Shown: positions 5,852 to 14,417, numbered from the stretch's first letter. The stretch: 16,111 nt of DNA from CANHEE01 sp049316985 (GCA_049316985.1 JBMOJB010000073.1:1-16111), one strand, 5' to 3'. Notes: generated by a model not told the origin, from the letters alone. Translations and numbers: made by a program.

Positions 5852-7582
5852 CTATCTTATAATTTTTCTACCCATATTAATTTCTTTCGAAATCAAGCGA
5901 ATGTAGTAAGCTCCTTGGGGATACGCTGACATATCAAATGTTGTTTGGTTGTCTCCATTGTAGGCAATTATTAAGTTGCGCTGCATCAAACGACCATTTG
6001 AGTCGTACAATTCTATATTCACGTTTCCCTCTTGTTGGTGTTCAAAACTGATATTCAATTCGTTGCTTCCTCCCATAGGATTTGGATACAATGAAATACC
6101 TTCAACAAGGGATACAGATTTGTTGTCATCGTTGTCATTTATTAGTGCGTTAGATCCCAGTACATTATTTCCAGTACACAAGAACCAGTGTTGGTGTGCA
6201 ACAGGAGTAGCACTAACTTTGATACTGCTGAAGTTAATTTTTGGAGCAATCTGCCAAGTTTTTATCGGGAAGTCTATTGCAACTTTGAGCGTTGTTGGTG
6301 ATTTAACGATACAATTTGGAGCAGTCAATCCATTAAAATATGCTTTCGTGATCCAGCTGTTGTTGACATTTCTAAAAAATTGACCGAACATGCTGATGCC
6401 GTCACTACTTGCGGAGCCTGTATTTAAAGCATCTATTGCGTAAAAATTATCGTCTCTGGTCTCGCCGTATAAATAATTGGTAAGCGTAGTAGTTGAAGCA
6501 TTAAATTTAAATACAGATCCCTGAAAATTCGCAGCAAGTCCGGTTGTTTTTGTTTTCCCCGCTGTAAAATACTCAAACTGACCGGCCGTATTTTTGCGTT
6601 CAATAGCATCATAACAATAGTCCGTGTCGTAAGCTGTAGAAAGTGTATAGCCAAATATTCCCCATGTAGTATTCATCCATAGTAACAAAACAGAATTAGG
6701 ATCATTTGAAGATGTTTTGCAATTGCCGCTGATGGTGAAAGGACCTTTTCCTACTGAGTTGCGAATACTTCTAAACTCTTCATAAGTGTATTTATTGTAG
6801 GATTTATAGACAAGTGCGCCACCCAGTGCATCAGTTTTGATGATTAGACCATCAGTATTTCCAGCAGTAGGCGTCAGTTTTCCACAAGCCACTACGCTTC
6901 CATTTGACGTTTCGCACAATCCATATAAACTTGAAGGTGCAGTTGCTGTAGCGGTTGAAAAGTCAAATCGACGAACCCATTGGACCGCATTAGCTGCGGC
7001 ATCGTACTTCATGATAAAACTGGTAGCAATTCCGGCTGTATTCAGATTTTCTCCACAGATGTAGAAAATATTAGGCGTAGCAGAAGCAATTACAGCATAT
7101 GCAACATCGCTTAATTTGTCCATATCAACTTTTATTGGGTTGGCAAGTAATACTCCGCTTCCAGGTTTGACTTGCATAATCAGTACATCCGCTCCTCCGA
7201 TGGTTAAATTGGCATCGCGTAGTGTTCCAACTACTACATACATCCCTTTCACTTCCGCCTGCGAATACCCGTAACTATTGACTTCAACATTGTTAATGGT
7301 TACTTGGTAGGCATTATTGAAAAGCGGGGTTCCACCCAGGTCGGTATTGGTAACTCTTACCCTGTCGCGGCTTGCTGCTCCTGTTACATTTCCCTGGTAA
7401 AAGCCGGTTGCAACGACCGTTGGGAGGTTATTTGTAGTGGGATTGGCTGTAGAGAATTGGCCGTCATAAAACTGCTCTGTTCTTGGTGTTGCTGCATTAT
7501 TGAAGTATTCTTCGTAGTATTGAGCAGTTGCAAGATTGGCAAAAAATAAAGTAGCTGCGAAAATAGAAAGTAAAGATTTCAT
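5852..7582 (-). CDS. T9SS type A sorting-domain protein, probable beta-propeller
   Basis: This is a 576-residue exported protein. Residues 1-20 are a signal peptide (basic start, hydrophobic core, A-T-A-Q cleavage site). From about residue 110 to 450 there are irregular repeats of roughly 50 residues with blade-like strings: D-V-L-I-M-Q-V, S-F-I-M-K-Y-D followed by V-Q-W-V-R-R-F, D-G-L-I-I-K-T-D followed by A-L-V-Y, and S-V-L-L-L-W-M-N. This resembles propeller domains common in Bacteroidota T9SS clients. The last ~80 residues (from L-Y-P-N-P at about 498) are a type A sorting domain with N-I-E-L-Y-D-S-N-G-R and G-A-Y-Y-I-R-L, ending in basic residues. It is a single-gene unit with its own terminator. 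I found no convincing promoter consensus upstream. The specific function is not recognisable, and the propeller call is by pattern only. Confidence 0.85.
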   Translation of the reverse strand: MKSLLSIFAATLFFANLATAQYYEEYFNNAATPRTEQFYDGQFSTANPTTNNLPTVVATGFYQGNVTGAASRDRVRVTNTDLGGTPLFNNAYQVTINNVEVNSYGYSQAEVKGMYVVVGTLRDANLTIGGADVLIMQVKPGSGVLLANPIKVDMDKLSDVAYAVIASATPNIFYICGENLNTAGIATSFIMKYDAAANAVQWVRRFDFSTATATAPSSLYGLCETSNGSVVACGKLTPTAGNTDGLIIKTDALGGALVYKSYNKYTYEEFRSIRNSVGKGPFTISGNCKTSSNDPNSVLLLWMNTTWGIFGYTLSTAYDTDYCYDAIERKNTAGQFEYFTAGKTKTTGLAANFQGSVFKFNASTTTLTNYLYGETRDDNFYAIDALNTGSASSDGISMFGQFFRNVNNSWITKAYFNGLTAPNCIVKSPTTLKVAIDFPIKTWQIAPKINFSSIKVSATPVAHQHWFLCTGNNVLGSNALINDNDDNKSVSLVEGISLYPNPMGGSNELNISFEHQQEGNVNIELYDSNGRLMQRNLIIAYNGDNQTTFDMSAYPQGAYYIRLISKEINMGRKIIR

Positions 7583-7770
7583 AACATTAAGATTTTTGAA
7601 TGGTTAAGATTTTTTTTAAAGTTTTTTTGGGGTTAAAAGTTTTTTCGTGGCTTACATCTATATAATCCACCTGCTATGAAATCGTGACATTTGTTTTTAA
7701 AATAATTTAGAAAAAAAATAGATATACTTCTTCTTGTTTGTTAAGTAGTTGCTAATCAATAGTATATGCC

Positions 7771-7812
7771 AAAAAAAATCCCGGTTAAAATACCATTGTA
7801 TTTAACCGGGAT
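7771..7812 (-). terminator. Strong intrinsic terminator reading on the minus strand
   Basis: ATCCCGGTTAAA (7778-7789) pairs perfectly over 12 bp with TTTAACCGGGAT (7801-7812) around an 11-base loop. On the minus strand the stem is followed by a run of eight T (bases 7778-7771). The plus-strand side has no T run, so it is directional. It lies about 220 bases beyond the sprE-like stop. It would end that transcript and insulate the T9SS cargo gene downstream. Confidence 0.85.
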
Positions 7813-7985
7813 CAATAAATAAATTGAAAATTGGGTGATATCTAGGACACCTTCGAAGTTTCTTTTAGCACTTTCGACGACCTTATTTCTCTATATGCTT
7901 AATAAATCAAGTTGTTGACTCACAAAAATTACTTTTTTATTTGCGAAATAGATAATTCATTGAAGTTGAATATGTGAATTATCAT

Positions 7986-8023
7986 CAAATTTTCCTGCCT
8001 ACCGGACAGGCAGGCAAATTTTC
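7986..8023. repeat. 20-bp palindrome flanked by 9-bp direct repeats
   Basis: CAAATTTTC occurs at 7986-7994 and again at 8015-8023. Between them is CTGCCTACCGGACAGGCAGG (7995-8014). With the adjacent C7994 it folds as CCTGCCT (7994-8000) with AGGCAGG (8008-8014) around a 7-base loop. The sequence lies 10-50 bases beyond the TAG stop of the sprE-like gene. A related TGCCTACC...CAGGCA palindrome next to the same AT-rich motif lies inverted at 5466-5508. Confidence 0.6.
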
Positions 8024-8032
8024 AAATTAATT

Positions 8033-10963
8033 CTATTTTTCTTTGTAGACAAAATCAAAAAATGCACTATAGATACTTGAGTTTTTATCTTTTAACAATT
8101 CTTTGTAGTTATTTTGAGAAATGGCAAAAACTTCAAATATTATATTTTTTGGCATCACAGTTCCTTTCACTTTTTCGATATGGTCATAATATTTCATTGC
8201 TTCATTCCGATCTTCAAACTTTCTGGTAACCAGCATTGGAATATCAGATTCTTGTCCAAAGAAAACATTGGCTACTCGCAGGTTTTTGATTTTATAATTA
8301 TCATGGTTGAAATCGGCCAAAGAAGATTTCATATCTTCGAGTTTTGCCTCTTTATCGCTCATGATAAAGACGATATAGTGTACTGACTCATCCTCTCTTT
8401 TGTACGCACCGGTTTTGCCTACGTCGGTTCCTGAGATTTCATTGTATGCAGCTTCGCCACCATCCAACAGCCGCAATATTTCTTTTGCTCTTTTTTGTTC
8501 CGGAGTTTCCGGAAATTTAGCAATTACTTCTTTGATTGCCAGGATGTATTTTTCTTTGCCCGCCACGTAGCCGGTACTCATGGCAGAGATGAGTGCAAAT
8601 TTCGCTTTATAGATGTTTTTCACTTTAAAAAGTGAATCCGCTTGTTTGCACCTGTCCAAAACATTCTGATATTGACCTTTTTTAAAAGCGGCATATGTCG
8701 CAGAATAGTAGTCTTCCAATATCTGTCCTTCCTTTTTGGATTTCTTAGCAAAATCAGGATCGGTCAAGATTCTCGCATAGGTAGTATTTGGATATTTGTT
8801 TACGATTCTATCGTAGCATTCCTTGGCTTTGACACTGTTTCCTGTATCTGAATATGCTCCATATAAATAGTACAATGCTTCTGCTTCTTTTGGAGTATCC
8901 GGAAAGCGACGGAGGAATTCCTCCAACGTAACTATACACTTGTCATTGCGTTGAATAGCTTCGCGAAATCCTTTTCCGAGGTTGTAGAATGCATCGCCGA
9001 CGTCGCTATTCATTGTTTCAATATCTTTGGGATTTTGTGGCACAGCGGTCATCATTTTTTCAAATTCCTCGTCACTTATTTTGGATTTATCCCGCTTCGT
9101 TTTTTGCTGGATTTCTTTGCCATCAGCAGCAGCATTATCACCGCCGCTATTGGTTTTCTTGCCGGATCGTCTCCAGTCATCCTCCAGTCTTCGGTTTTTC
9201 CCCCATTTTTGCTGGAATTGACGGGCTCCTTGAGTCAAACCTTTTGAGTTGTAAGCAAAAAAGGTGCTTGGCGTTACACCTGGACCATAAATTATATTGA
9301 AATCTGCAGGATTGCCTTTGGCATTGGCCGCTAGTTCGGCAGCTGCTTCGGCCTTTTCAGCAGTTTCTATATCTTTCTGTTTGATTTTCAAACAGAATGC
9401 TCTTTGTTCTTCCGGGCTCATTCTTGCTATTCGCAATAGACTATCTTTTGCATTTATGATTTTAATATTTTTTGCAATATCAGTTAGTCCGATTGCCAAT
9501 CTTTTTGCTTCATCGTATCGATCATCACTTTTAGGCAGAACAGTAATGGTACTATCATAATAATTTTTTGCAGCAATAAAATTCTCTGAAGAAAAATACA
9601 ATTGAGCCATCAATAGGTATGATTCACCTTTTTGAGCAGGATTTTTCTTGCTGAATCGCAGAGATTTCTGTAAGTTTTCGATGGCGAGATTGCGATCATT
9701 ATTTTTAAGTGCTATTTGCGCAAGTGCGAAATAGATCTGATCCAGATAGTCTTCGTTTTTTGATTCTTTGGCCATTTTCTGCAAAGATTTAATGGCAGAT
9801 TCGGCAGAACCTTGTCCTTTTGTATAAGCAAAAAGTGCGACATTCATTCGGGCACTAAACTCCATATCGTATGGGATACTCTTGTAATTGAGTACTTTTT
9901 CGTAAGCTGCCAGCGCCTCTGCATCCCGCAACAATTTTTCCTGTATCTGCCCGAGAATGAAATAGAATCTCGCTTTTTCTTTTTTGTTGACTGTAAGTTC
10001 AATCGCTCTTTCGAGTGGTTGAACAGCCTTGCCGTATTCTTTTTGCTTAAGAAAATTGTAAGCGTAGAATTGCGCAGCCAAGCGCCGGACTTTTCTAAAA
10101 GTCGATCTTTGTTTTAATAGAGTAACCAGAATTTCTTCAGCTTCTCCATATTTTTGCCTTTCTGTCAATGTTCTGGCCAACCAGGCCATTCCTTCCTGAT
10201 AGGCGGGACGATGTTTAAGGAAATATGATTTTGGCTTTTGAGAAGTCTCATCTTTAGGTTCAAATGCCAGTTTGGCCTCTTCTTTTTTTCTTTTTTCTTT
10301 TTTGGTTTCGGGCACAATTACCGGTGTGCTTTCGACTTTTGCCGCTGTTTTACTGGATCCTTTACTGCTTTTACTTCCTTTTTTCTTCTTTTTAGCGTTT
10401 GCTTTTTTCTTTTTAGCATTGGCTTTCTTTTTTACCTCGGCGGCCTTCTTCTTCTCTTTAATTTTTTTCTTAGCGATTTCTTTCTTAACCTCAGCTTCTT
10501 TTTTTCTGTCTTTTGGAGTTTTTCTAAACTTCTTTGGTTTAAATTCTTCGGCCAGATAATTCAATGTTTCTTCAGCCGTTTCATAATCTTTTTTTAGGTA
10601 CTGTGCTTTGCCCATGAGTAATGCACAGTCGCTTACCCATTCTCCATTTTTATGAATTGATGCCGCCGTGGACATTTTTTTTATCGCCTTGTCCATTTCA
10701 GGCGCAATAGATTCTGCATTCTCAACATCTGAATAGGGGTACATCGCCAGAATCTGGTTATAATTGTCGCTATGCTGTTGATTTAATTTTGCAATGCCCT
10801 CTTGCAGCAGTATATTTGCGTTGTATATATAATTGTATTTTGTGGTGAGGTTGTGGTAATTGCGTTTGAGCCAGGGCACATCTCCTTTCTTCTTTGTCGT
10901 AACGCAAGCACTAACTATACTTATTAATAGAAAACTAATACCAATTCGGTAAATTCTGTTCAT
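8033..10963 (-). CDS. sprE: SprE/PorW-like TPR lipoprotein of the type IX secretion system
   Basis: This is a 976-residue probable outer-membrane lipoprotein. SprE (gliding bacteria) and PorW (Porphyromonas) are required for T9SS secretion; PorW links the PorK/N ring to the Sov/SprA translocon. The signal peptide ends in a V-S-A-C lipobox (Cys20). The N-terminal block R-N-Y-H-N-L-T-T-K-Y-N (35-45), TPR helices, the conserved block F-F-A-Y-N-S-K-G to W-G-K-N-R-R-L-E-D-D-W-R-R-S (568-600) and P-N-T-T-Y-A-R-I-L-T-D-P-D-F are the family hallmarks. A C-terminal alpha/beta domain of about 120 residues follows. Residues 141-240 form a Lys-rich insert (KKKANAKKKKANAKKKKKG and similar). The gene diverges from an M23 peptidase gene across 185 bases. 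Homology is by recognition of conserved blocks, so confidence in the family is good but the symbol is by analogy. Confidence 0.87.
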   Translation of the reverse strand: MNRIYRIGISFLLISIVSACVTTKKKGDVPWLKRNYHNLTTKYNYIYNANILLQEGIAKLNQQHSDNYNQILAMYPYSDVENAESIAPEMDKAIKKMSTAASIHKNGEWVSDCALLMGKAQYLKKDYETAEETLNYLAEEFKPKKFRKTPKDRKKEAEVKKEIAKKKIKEKKKAAEVKKKANAKKKKANAKKKKKGSKSSKGSSKTAAKVESTPVIVPETKKEKRKKEEAKLAFEPKDETSQKPKSYFLKHRPAYQEGMAWLARTLTERQKYGEAEEILVTLLKQRSTFRKVRRLAAQFYAYNFLKQKEYGKAVQPLERAIELTVNKKEKARFYFILGQIQEKLLRDAEALAAYEKVLNYKSIPYDMEFSARMNVALFAYTKGQGSAESAIKSLQKMAKESKNEDYLDQIYFALAQIALKNNDRNLAIENLQKSLRFSKKNPAQKGESYLLMAQLYFSSENFIAAKNYYDSTITVLPKSDDRYDEAKRLAIGLTDIAKNIKIINAKDSLLRIARMSPEEQRAFCLKIKQKDIETAEKAEAAAELAANAKGNPADFNIIYGPGVTPSTFFAYNSKGLTQGARQFQQKWGKNRRLEDDWRRSGKKTNSGGDNAAADGKEIQQKTKRDKSKISDEEFEKMMTAVPQNPKDIETMNSDVGDAFYNLGKGFREAIQRNDKCIVTLEEFLRRFPDTPKEAEALYYLYGAYSDTGNSVKAKECYDRIVNKYPNTTYARILTDPDFAKKSKKEGQILEDYYSATYAAFKKGQYQNVLDRCKQADSLFKVKNIYKAKFALISAMSTGYVAGKEKYILAIKEVIAKFPETPEQKRAKEILRLLDGGEAAYNEISGTDVGKTGAYKREDESVHYIVFIMSDKEAKLEDMKSSLADFNHDNYKIKNLRVANVFFGQESDIPMLVTRKFEDRNEAMKYYDHIEKVKGTVMPKNIIFEVFAISQNNYKELLKDKNSSIYSAFFDFVYKEK
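10241..10543 (-). repeat. Lys/Ala-rich low-complexity insert inside the SprE-like protein
   Basis: Residues 141-240 of the SprE-like protein are dominated by Lys with Ala, Glu and Ser, including the tandem A-N-A-K-K-K-K. The plus strand shows this as CTTTTT/TTTAGC-type repeats around 10380-10440. It interrupts the TPR region between helices ending near residue 140 and resuming near 250. It is likely disordered or a charged helix. Confidence 0.75.
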
Positions 10964-11053
10964 TTACTTAATTTTTTCTTGAATTATACGTTAAATCTAC
11001 TAAAAAGTTAAAATTTGCGTTTATTGAATTGTTGAGGAATGGATAATTGTGAT

Positions 11054-11064
11054 GACAATTTGTC
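11054..11064. promoter_or_regulatory. Small palindrome in the sprE/M23 divergent intergenic region
   Basis: GACAATTTGTC has perfect 5-bp arms around one central base and lies midway between the two divergent start codons. It could be an operator, but its length gives little weight. Clear TAnnTTTG promoters were not found for either gene in this 185-base gap; TAACTTTA at 11090-11097 is the nearest plus-strand approach, one base off. Confidence 0.2.
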
Positions 11065-11148
11065 GTAGCCGAACGAAATCCCTTTGAATTAACTTTATTT
11101 AGGGCAAATTATTTTATTTTAACCTAATTTTTTACAAAAAAAGCAAAA

Positions 11149-12165
11149 ATGAGTTTAAAAAGTCTTTTAAAGGATACGGGTTTAGCCATGTGGAGAGGCC
11201 TTCGAGAGACTGTTACCCGACCTTTTAAAAAGAAAGAAGAACAACATCCCAATTTACTTTTAGACCCCAGTCAAAATGCCAAGCCTCATCGGCCATTGCG
11301 CGAACGCTTGCAAGATACCTACCGGATGACGATAATGAATCCCGAGACCTTCGAAGAAGTAGGTACTTACAACCTTTCCTTGATGAGTGTGTACACATTG
11401 TTCAGCTCGATATTCGTGGGTGTAACCCTGATTGTCATCTCGCTACTGGCGTTTACGCCATTGAAAAGTTATCTTCCCGGCTATGGAGATTCAAAGAATT
11501 ATTTCCAGCTTATGGATAAGATCGATGACCTTGAAGGCCAGGTAGAAGCGAATCAGACCTATATGGACTACTTTAGAAAAATGTTAATAGAAGATGTAAA
11601 AACTAAAAAAGAGACGCCCAAAGAAGCTGTAAGCCAGATTCCTGATAGTTTGCTTGACATACCCACTGTTGAAGAAGAACGACAATTGAGGGAGCAATAT
11701 GAACGCAATAATGGAGTGGCGAGCATAATCAATGGAACAAATAATAGCAACCAGAAAACTGCTTCAACGAATATGAGAGAAGTTGCTTTGGAACAGATCT
11801 ACTTTACTCCGCCAATTGATGGACAAATTATAAGGGGGCTGAAGCCAAAAGAAAGTCACTTTGGTATCGATTTGGTCGCACCCAAAAATACACCGATAAA
11901 AGCAGCTCTGGACGGGTATGTCGTGTCTGCTGATTATACTGTTGAGACCGGAAATTCTATCGTGCTTCAGCACCAGCACGGCGTAATGACAACCTATAAG
12001 CACTGTTCTTCCTTACTGAAAAAGCAAGGTGCTTTCGTCAGAGCAGGAGAAGCAATAGCAATCATTGGCAACACCGGTACGCTTACAAGTGGACCACATC
12101 TTCATTTTGAATTGTGGCAAAATGGCAAATGTGTGGACCCTACTGAATATATTACTTTTAAATAA
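11149..12165 (+). CDS. Membrane-anchored M23 family metallopeptidase
   Basis: This 338-residue protein belongs to the lysostaphin/LytM-type M23 family of zinc endopeptidases, which cut peptidoglycan cross-bridges or stems. Residues 1-75 are basic and cytoplasmic. A single transmembrane segment spans about 80-102. A coiled-coil or linker region with charged residues covers 115-210, and the peptidase domain covers 220-338. Active-site residues are all present: H-F-G-I-D (H237, D241), Y-K-H (H285) and G-P-H-L-H-F-E-L (H317, H319), so an active enzyme is expected, facing the periplasm. The N-terminal M-N-P-E-T-F-E-E-V-G-T-Y-N-L-S motif is shared with Bacteroidota membrane M23 proteins. It diverges from the sprE-like gene and is followed after 103 bases, without an obvious terminator, by a TPR gene. 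A role in opening peptidoglycan for the T9SS is inference from position. Confidence 0.92.
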   Translation: MSLKSLLKDTGLAMWRGLRETVTRPFKKKEEQHPNLLLDPSQNAKPHRPLRERLQDTYRMTIMNPETFEEVGTYNLSLMSVYTLFSSIFVGVTLIVISLLAFTPLKSYLPGYGDSKNYFQLMDKIDDLEGQVEANQTYMDYFRKMLIEDVKTKKETPKEAVSQIPDSLLDIPTVEEERQLREQYERNNGVASIINGTNNSNQKTASTNMREVALEQIYFTPPIDGQIIRGLKPKESHFGIDLVAPKNTPIKAALDGYVVSADYTVETGNSIVLQHQHGVMTTYKHCSSLLKKQGAFVRAGEAIAIIGNTGTLTSGPHLHFELWQNGKCVDPTEYITFK

Positions 12166-12268
12166 AAGCCAAACAGCAATAAAAATTAGATTTTAAATAT
12201 GATCATAATCTGAACGGTTTGCATCATTTAGCCTGATTTTTGCGTTATATCTTAACAAGCTCAAAGAA

Positions 12269-14083
12269 ATGTCTGTAAAAAACTTATTTATATTTATTAT
12301 TTTTTGTTGTTCGGGATTTATGGCAAAAGCGCAGGATCCTAATCTTGCGTTGCAGTATTTTACGGATGGTGAATATAGCAAAGCAGCGGCTTTGTATGAA
12401 AAGCTATGGGAAGCCCAACCGGGTGTTGAAATGTATTTTGATAAGCTCATAGAAAGTAACGCTGCATTGGAACAGTTCGAAAAGTGTGAGGCTATTATCA
12501 AAAAAGAAATTAAGAAAAAACCGAAGGACTTGCATTTGCTGGTTGCCTTAGGGAATATCTACGCAAAGAAAGGAGAAGACAAAGCTGCTAATGAATCGTA
12601 TGAAAAAGCAGTTGATAAGTTAACGCCCGAATTGTATTATATTACTAGACTTGCACAAGTGTTTAGCAATTTGGGCAAATTCGATTACGCGATTAAGACT
12701 TACGAAAAAGGTGGAGAATTGCTGAAAAGTAAATCTCAATTTGCTTTTTATCTGGGTGATCTCTATCGGAATAAAGGCGATCAAGTTCCCAAAATGATTG
12801 AAAATTATCTCCTCAGTCTGGAATCTAATGCCGGATATCTTGGAACGCTGCAATATTATTTTCAACGTTATCTAAGCGAAGAAGATCACAAAGAATTGCA
12901 ATCTCAATTGTATACACTGCTACAAGAACAACCTGATAATGTTGCTTATTCAGATCTGTTGGTATGGACTTTTACCAACAGGAAAGATTACAAGAATGCG
13001 CTTCGACAAGCAAAAGCACTCGAAAAACTAGTTGGAAATAAGGGCGATAAAGTAAATGCAATTGCATTGGCAGCTGAACAAGACAAAGATTATGATGCTG
13101 CAATCGCCGGCTATGACTTTCTGGTCAATGAAATCCCTAAAGAAGGAAATCGCTACTATTACGAAGCTAAGCGAAAGTCTTTGTATTGTAAGAATAGAAA
13201 GGTGGTAGAAAGACAGGATTATTCGCGAGAAGACTTACTGGCACTTGAAGCTGAATACGAAAAATTTCTTACTGAAAATGAAAAGTCCAAATTGACATCA
13301 GAAATTATTGCACAATTGGCTGAGCTTGAAGCATTTTATTTGAAAAACCTTCCAAAAGCCATTTCATTGCTGCAGGAGATGATCGCATATCCAGGCTTAA
13401 GCCCTAACGTAATGGCAAATGCAAAAATTAATCTTGGTGATTTTTCTCTCATGAATGGTGATCGTTGGGAGGCGACACTATTGTATTCGCAGGTAGACAA
13501 ACAATTCAAAGACGACATTCTGGGCCATGAAGCGAGGTTTCGAAATGCCAAATTATCTTATTTTACAGGAGATTTTGAGTGGGCACAATCTCAGTTTGAT
13601 GTTTTAAAAGCCTCCACATCGAAATTAATCAGCAATGATGCCTTGGATTTATCTGTATTCTTAATGGATAATACCGGCTTGGACACCACAACTACTGCCA
13701 TGCAAATGTATGCAACTGCAGAATTGCTGACCTTTCAGAATCGTTTTGAGGAAGCATTCAGCAAATTGGATTCTATTTCGGTATTGTTTCCTGACCACAC
13801 ACTTACAGATGACATTCTTTGGACCAAGGGTCAAATTTACCTTAAACAAAGAGAATGGACTAAAGCAGAAACAGTATTTACAAAAATTGTAGATACTTTT
13901 AAAGAGGAAATCCGTGCGGATAATGCACTTTTTGCATTGGCGAAACTCAATGATGAACACTTGAACAACAAAGAAAAGGCAAAGACGCTTTATGAAAAGT
14001 TGTTTATGGAGTATAGTTCGAGTATTTTTGCAGTTGATGCCAGAAAAGAATTCCGAAGATTGCGTGGAGATAAAATAAATTGA
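12269..14083 (+). CDS. Secreted tetratricopeptide-repeat protein
   Basis: This is a 604-residue periplasmic protein. Residues 1-21 are a signal peptide ending A-K-A-Q; there is no lipobox at the cleavage site. The rest is almost entirely TPR-type helical repeats. Examples are A-L-Q-Y-F-T-D-G-E-Y-S-K-A-A-A-L-Y-E (27-44) and L-H-L-L-V-A-L-G-N-I-Y-A-K-K-G (88-102). The last ~120 residues are a BamD/YbgF-like pair: F-Q-N-R-F-E-E-A-F, then Y-L-K-Q-R-E-W-T-K-A-E-T-V-F and K-A-K-T-L-Y-E-K-L-F. Such proteins are scaffolds; no catalytic motif is seen. It follows the M23 gene and precedes a small gene by 28 bases, suggesting one transcript. A GATTTTTG at 12235-12242 is one base off the -7 consensus and could be an internal promoter. 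The specific partner is unknown. Confidence 0.85.
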   Translation: MSVKNLFIFIIFCCSGFMAKAQDPNLALQYFTDGEYSKAAALYEKLWEAQPGVEMYFDKLIESNAALEQFEKCEAIIKKEIKKKPKDLHLLVALGNIYAKKGEDKAANESYEKAVDKLTPELYYITRLAQVFSNLGKFDYAIKTYEKGGELLKSKSQFAFYLGDLYRNKGDQVPKMIENYLLSLESNAGYLGTLQYYFQRYLSEEDHKELQSQLYTLLQEQPDNVAYSDLLVWTFTNRKDYKNALRQAKALEKLVGNKGDKVNAIALAAEQDKDYDAAIAGYDFLVNEIPKEGNRYYYEAKRKSLYCKNRKVVERQDYSREDLLALEAEYEKFLTENEKSKLTSEIIAQLAELEAFYLKNLPKAISLLQEMIAYPGLSPNVMANAKINLGDFSLMNGDRWEATLLYSQVDKQFKDDILGHEARFRNAKLSYFTGDFEWAQSQFDVLKASTSKLISNDALDLSVFLMDNTGLDTTTTAMQMYATAELLTFQNRFEEAFSKLDSISVLFPDHTLTDDILWTKGQIYLKQREWTKAETVFTKIVDTFKEEIRADNALFALAKLNDEHLNNKEKAKTLYEKLFMEYSSSIFAVDARKEFRRLRGDKIN

Positions 14084-14111
14084 TAGAAACGAAATAAAAA
14101 GAAGGTACATA

Positions 14112-14417
14112 ATGGAAGATATTTTGCAGCAAATGAAGTCATGGGAGAACGCACATCAGGAAAGACAAAAAAAATTCTGGCGTGAAGTCTATCCTGCCAT
14201 GAAATTTGAAGATAAGGTCATTTATTGGCGAAAGGATGTTTTTCAAGCGATGCAGTATCAGGAAGAAAGTGGTAAAGATCCTTATTCTTGCTTTAGCAAA
14301 GATTGGCTTGATTACCATTTGAGTGTTGAACCTGATTTCTTAAAGATACTGGATGATATCGTAGAAAAGTTGAGTCTCAAATCTGAGCAGGTTAAAAGCA
14401 GGATAAAAGAAATATAA
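14112..14417 (+). CDS. Small conserved-looking protein of unknown function
   Basis: This is a 101-residue cytoplasmic protein that I do not recognise. It has no signal peptide or membrane segment. It is rich in charged and aromatic residues (seven Trp or Tyr within residues 10-55) and reads as mostly helical: a charged N-terminal helix with W-E-N-A-H-Q-E-R-Q-K-K-F-W-R-E, a middle block K-V-I-Y-W-R-K-D-V-F-Q-A-M, and a C-terminal helix L-D-D-I-V-E-K-L-S-L-K. The start at 14112 is supported by a GAAGG at 14101-14105, six bases upstream, one of the few good Shine-Dalgarno sequences in the window. It lies 28 bases after the TPR gene and ends within the 5' arm of a terminator, so it is likely the last gene of the M23-TPR transcript. 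Confidence 0.78.
   Translation: MEDILQQMKSWENAHQERQKKFWREVYPAMKFEDKVIYWRKDVFQAMQYQEESGKDPYSCFSKDWLDYHLSVEPDFLKILDDIVEKLSLKSEQVKSRIKEI

Larger units (their letters stand above)
7583..8032. other. 450-base gene-free stretch upstream of the T9SS cargo gene
   Basis: No coding frame is supported here. The part next to the cargo gene start (7583-7700) is T-rich on the plus strand, and no clear TAnnTTTG promoter reading toward that gene was found. The stretch contains the minus-strand terminator at 7771-7812 and the palindrome with flanking direct repeats at 7986-8023. I see nothing definable in 7813-7960. Confidence 0.6.

Noticed and set aside
10238..10597. Plus-strand Phe/Leu-rich open frames opposite the SprE-like gene that look like membrane proteins
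   Set aside because: They are the complement of Lys/Glu/Ala-rich codons in the basic insert; AAA/GAA codons read as TTT/TTC on the other strand.
12193..12501. A 102-codon minus-strand frame overlapping the start of the TPR gene
   Set aside because: It covers the signal peptide and first TPR of a well-supported gene and shows no motif or promoter.
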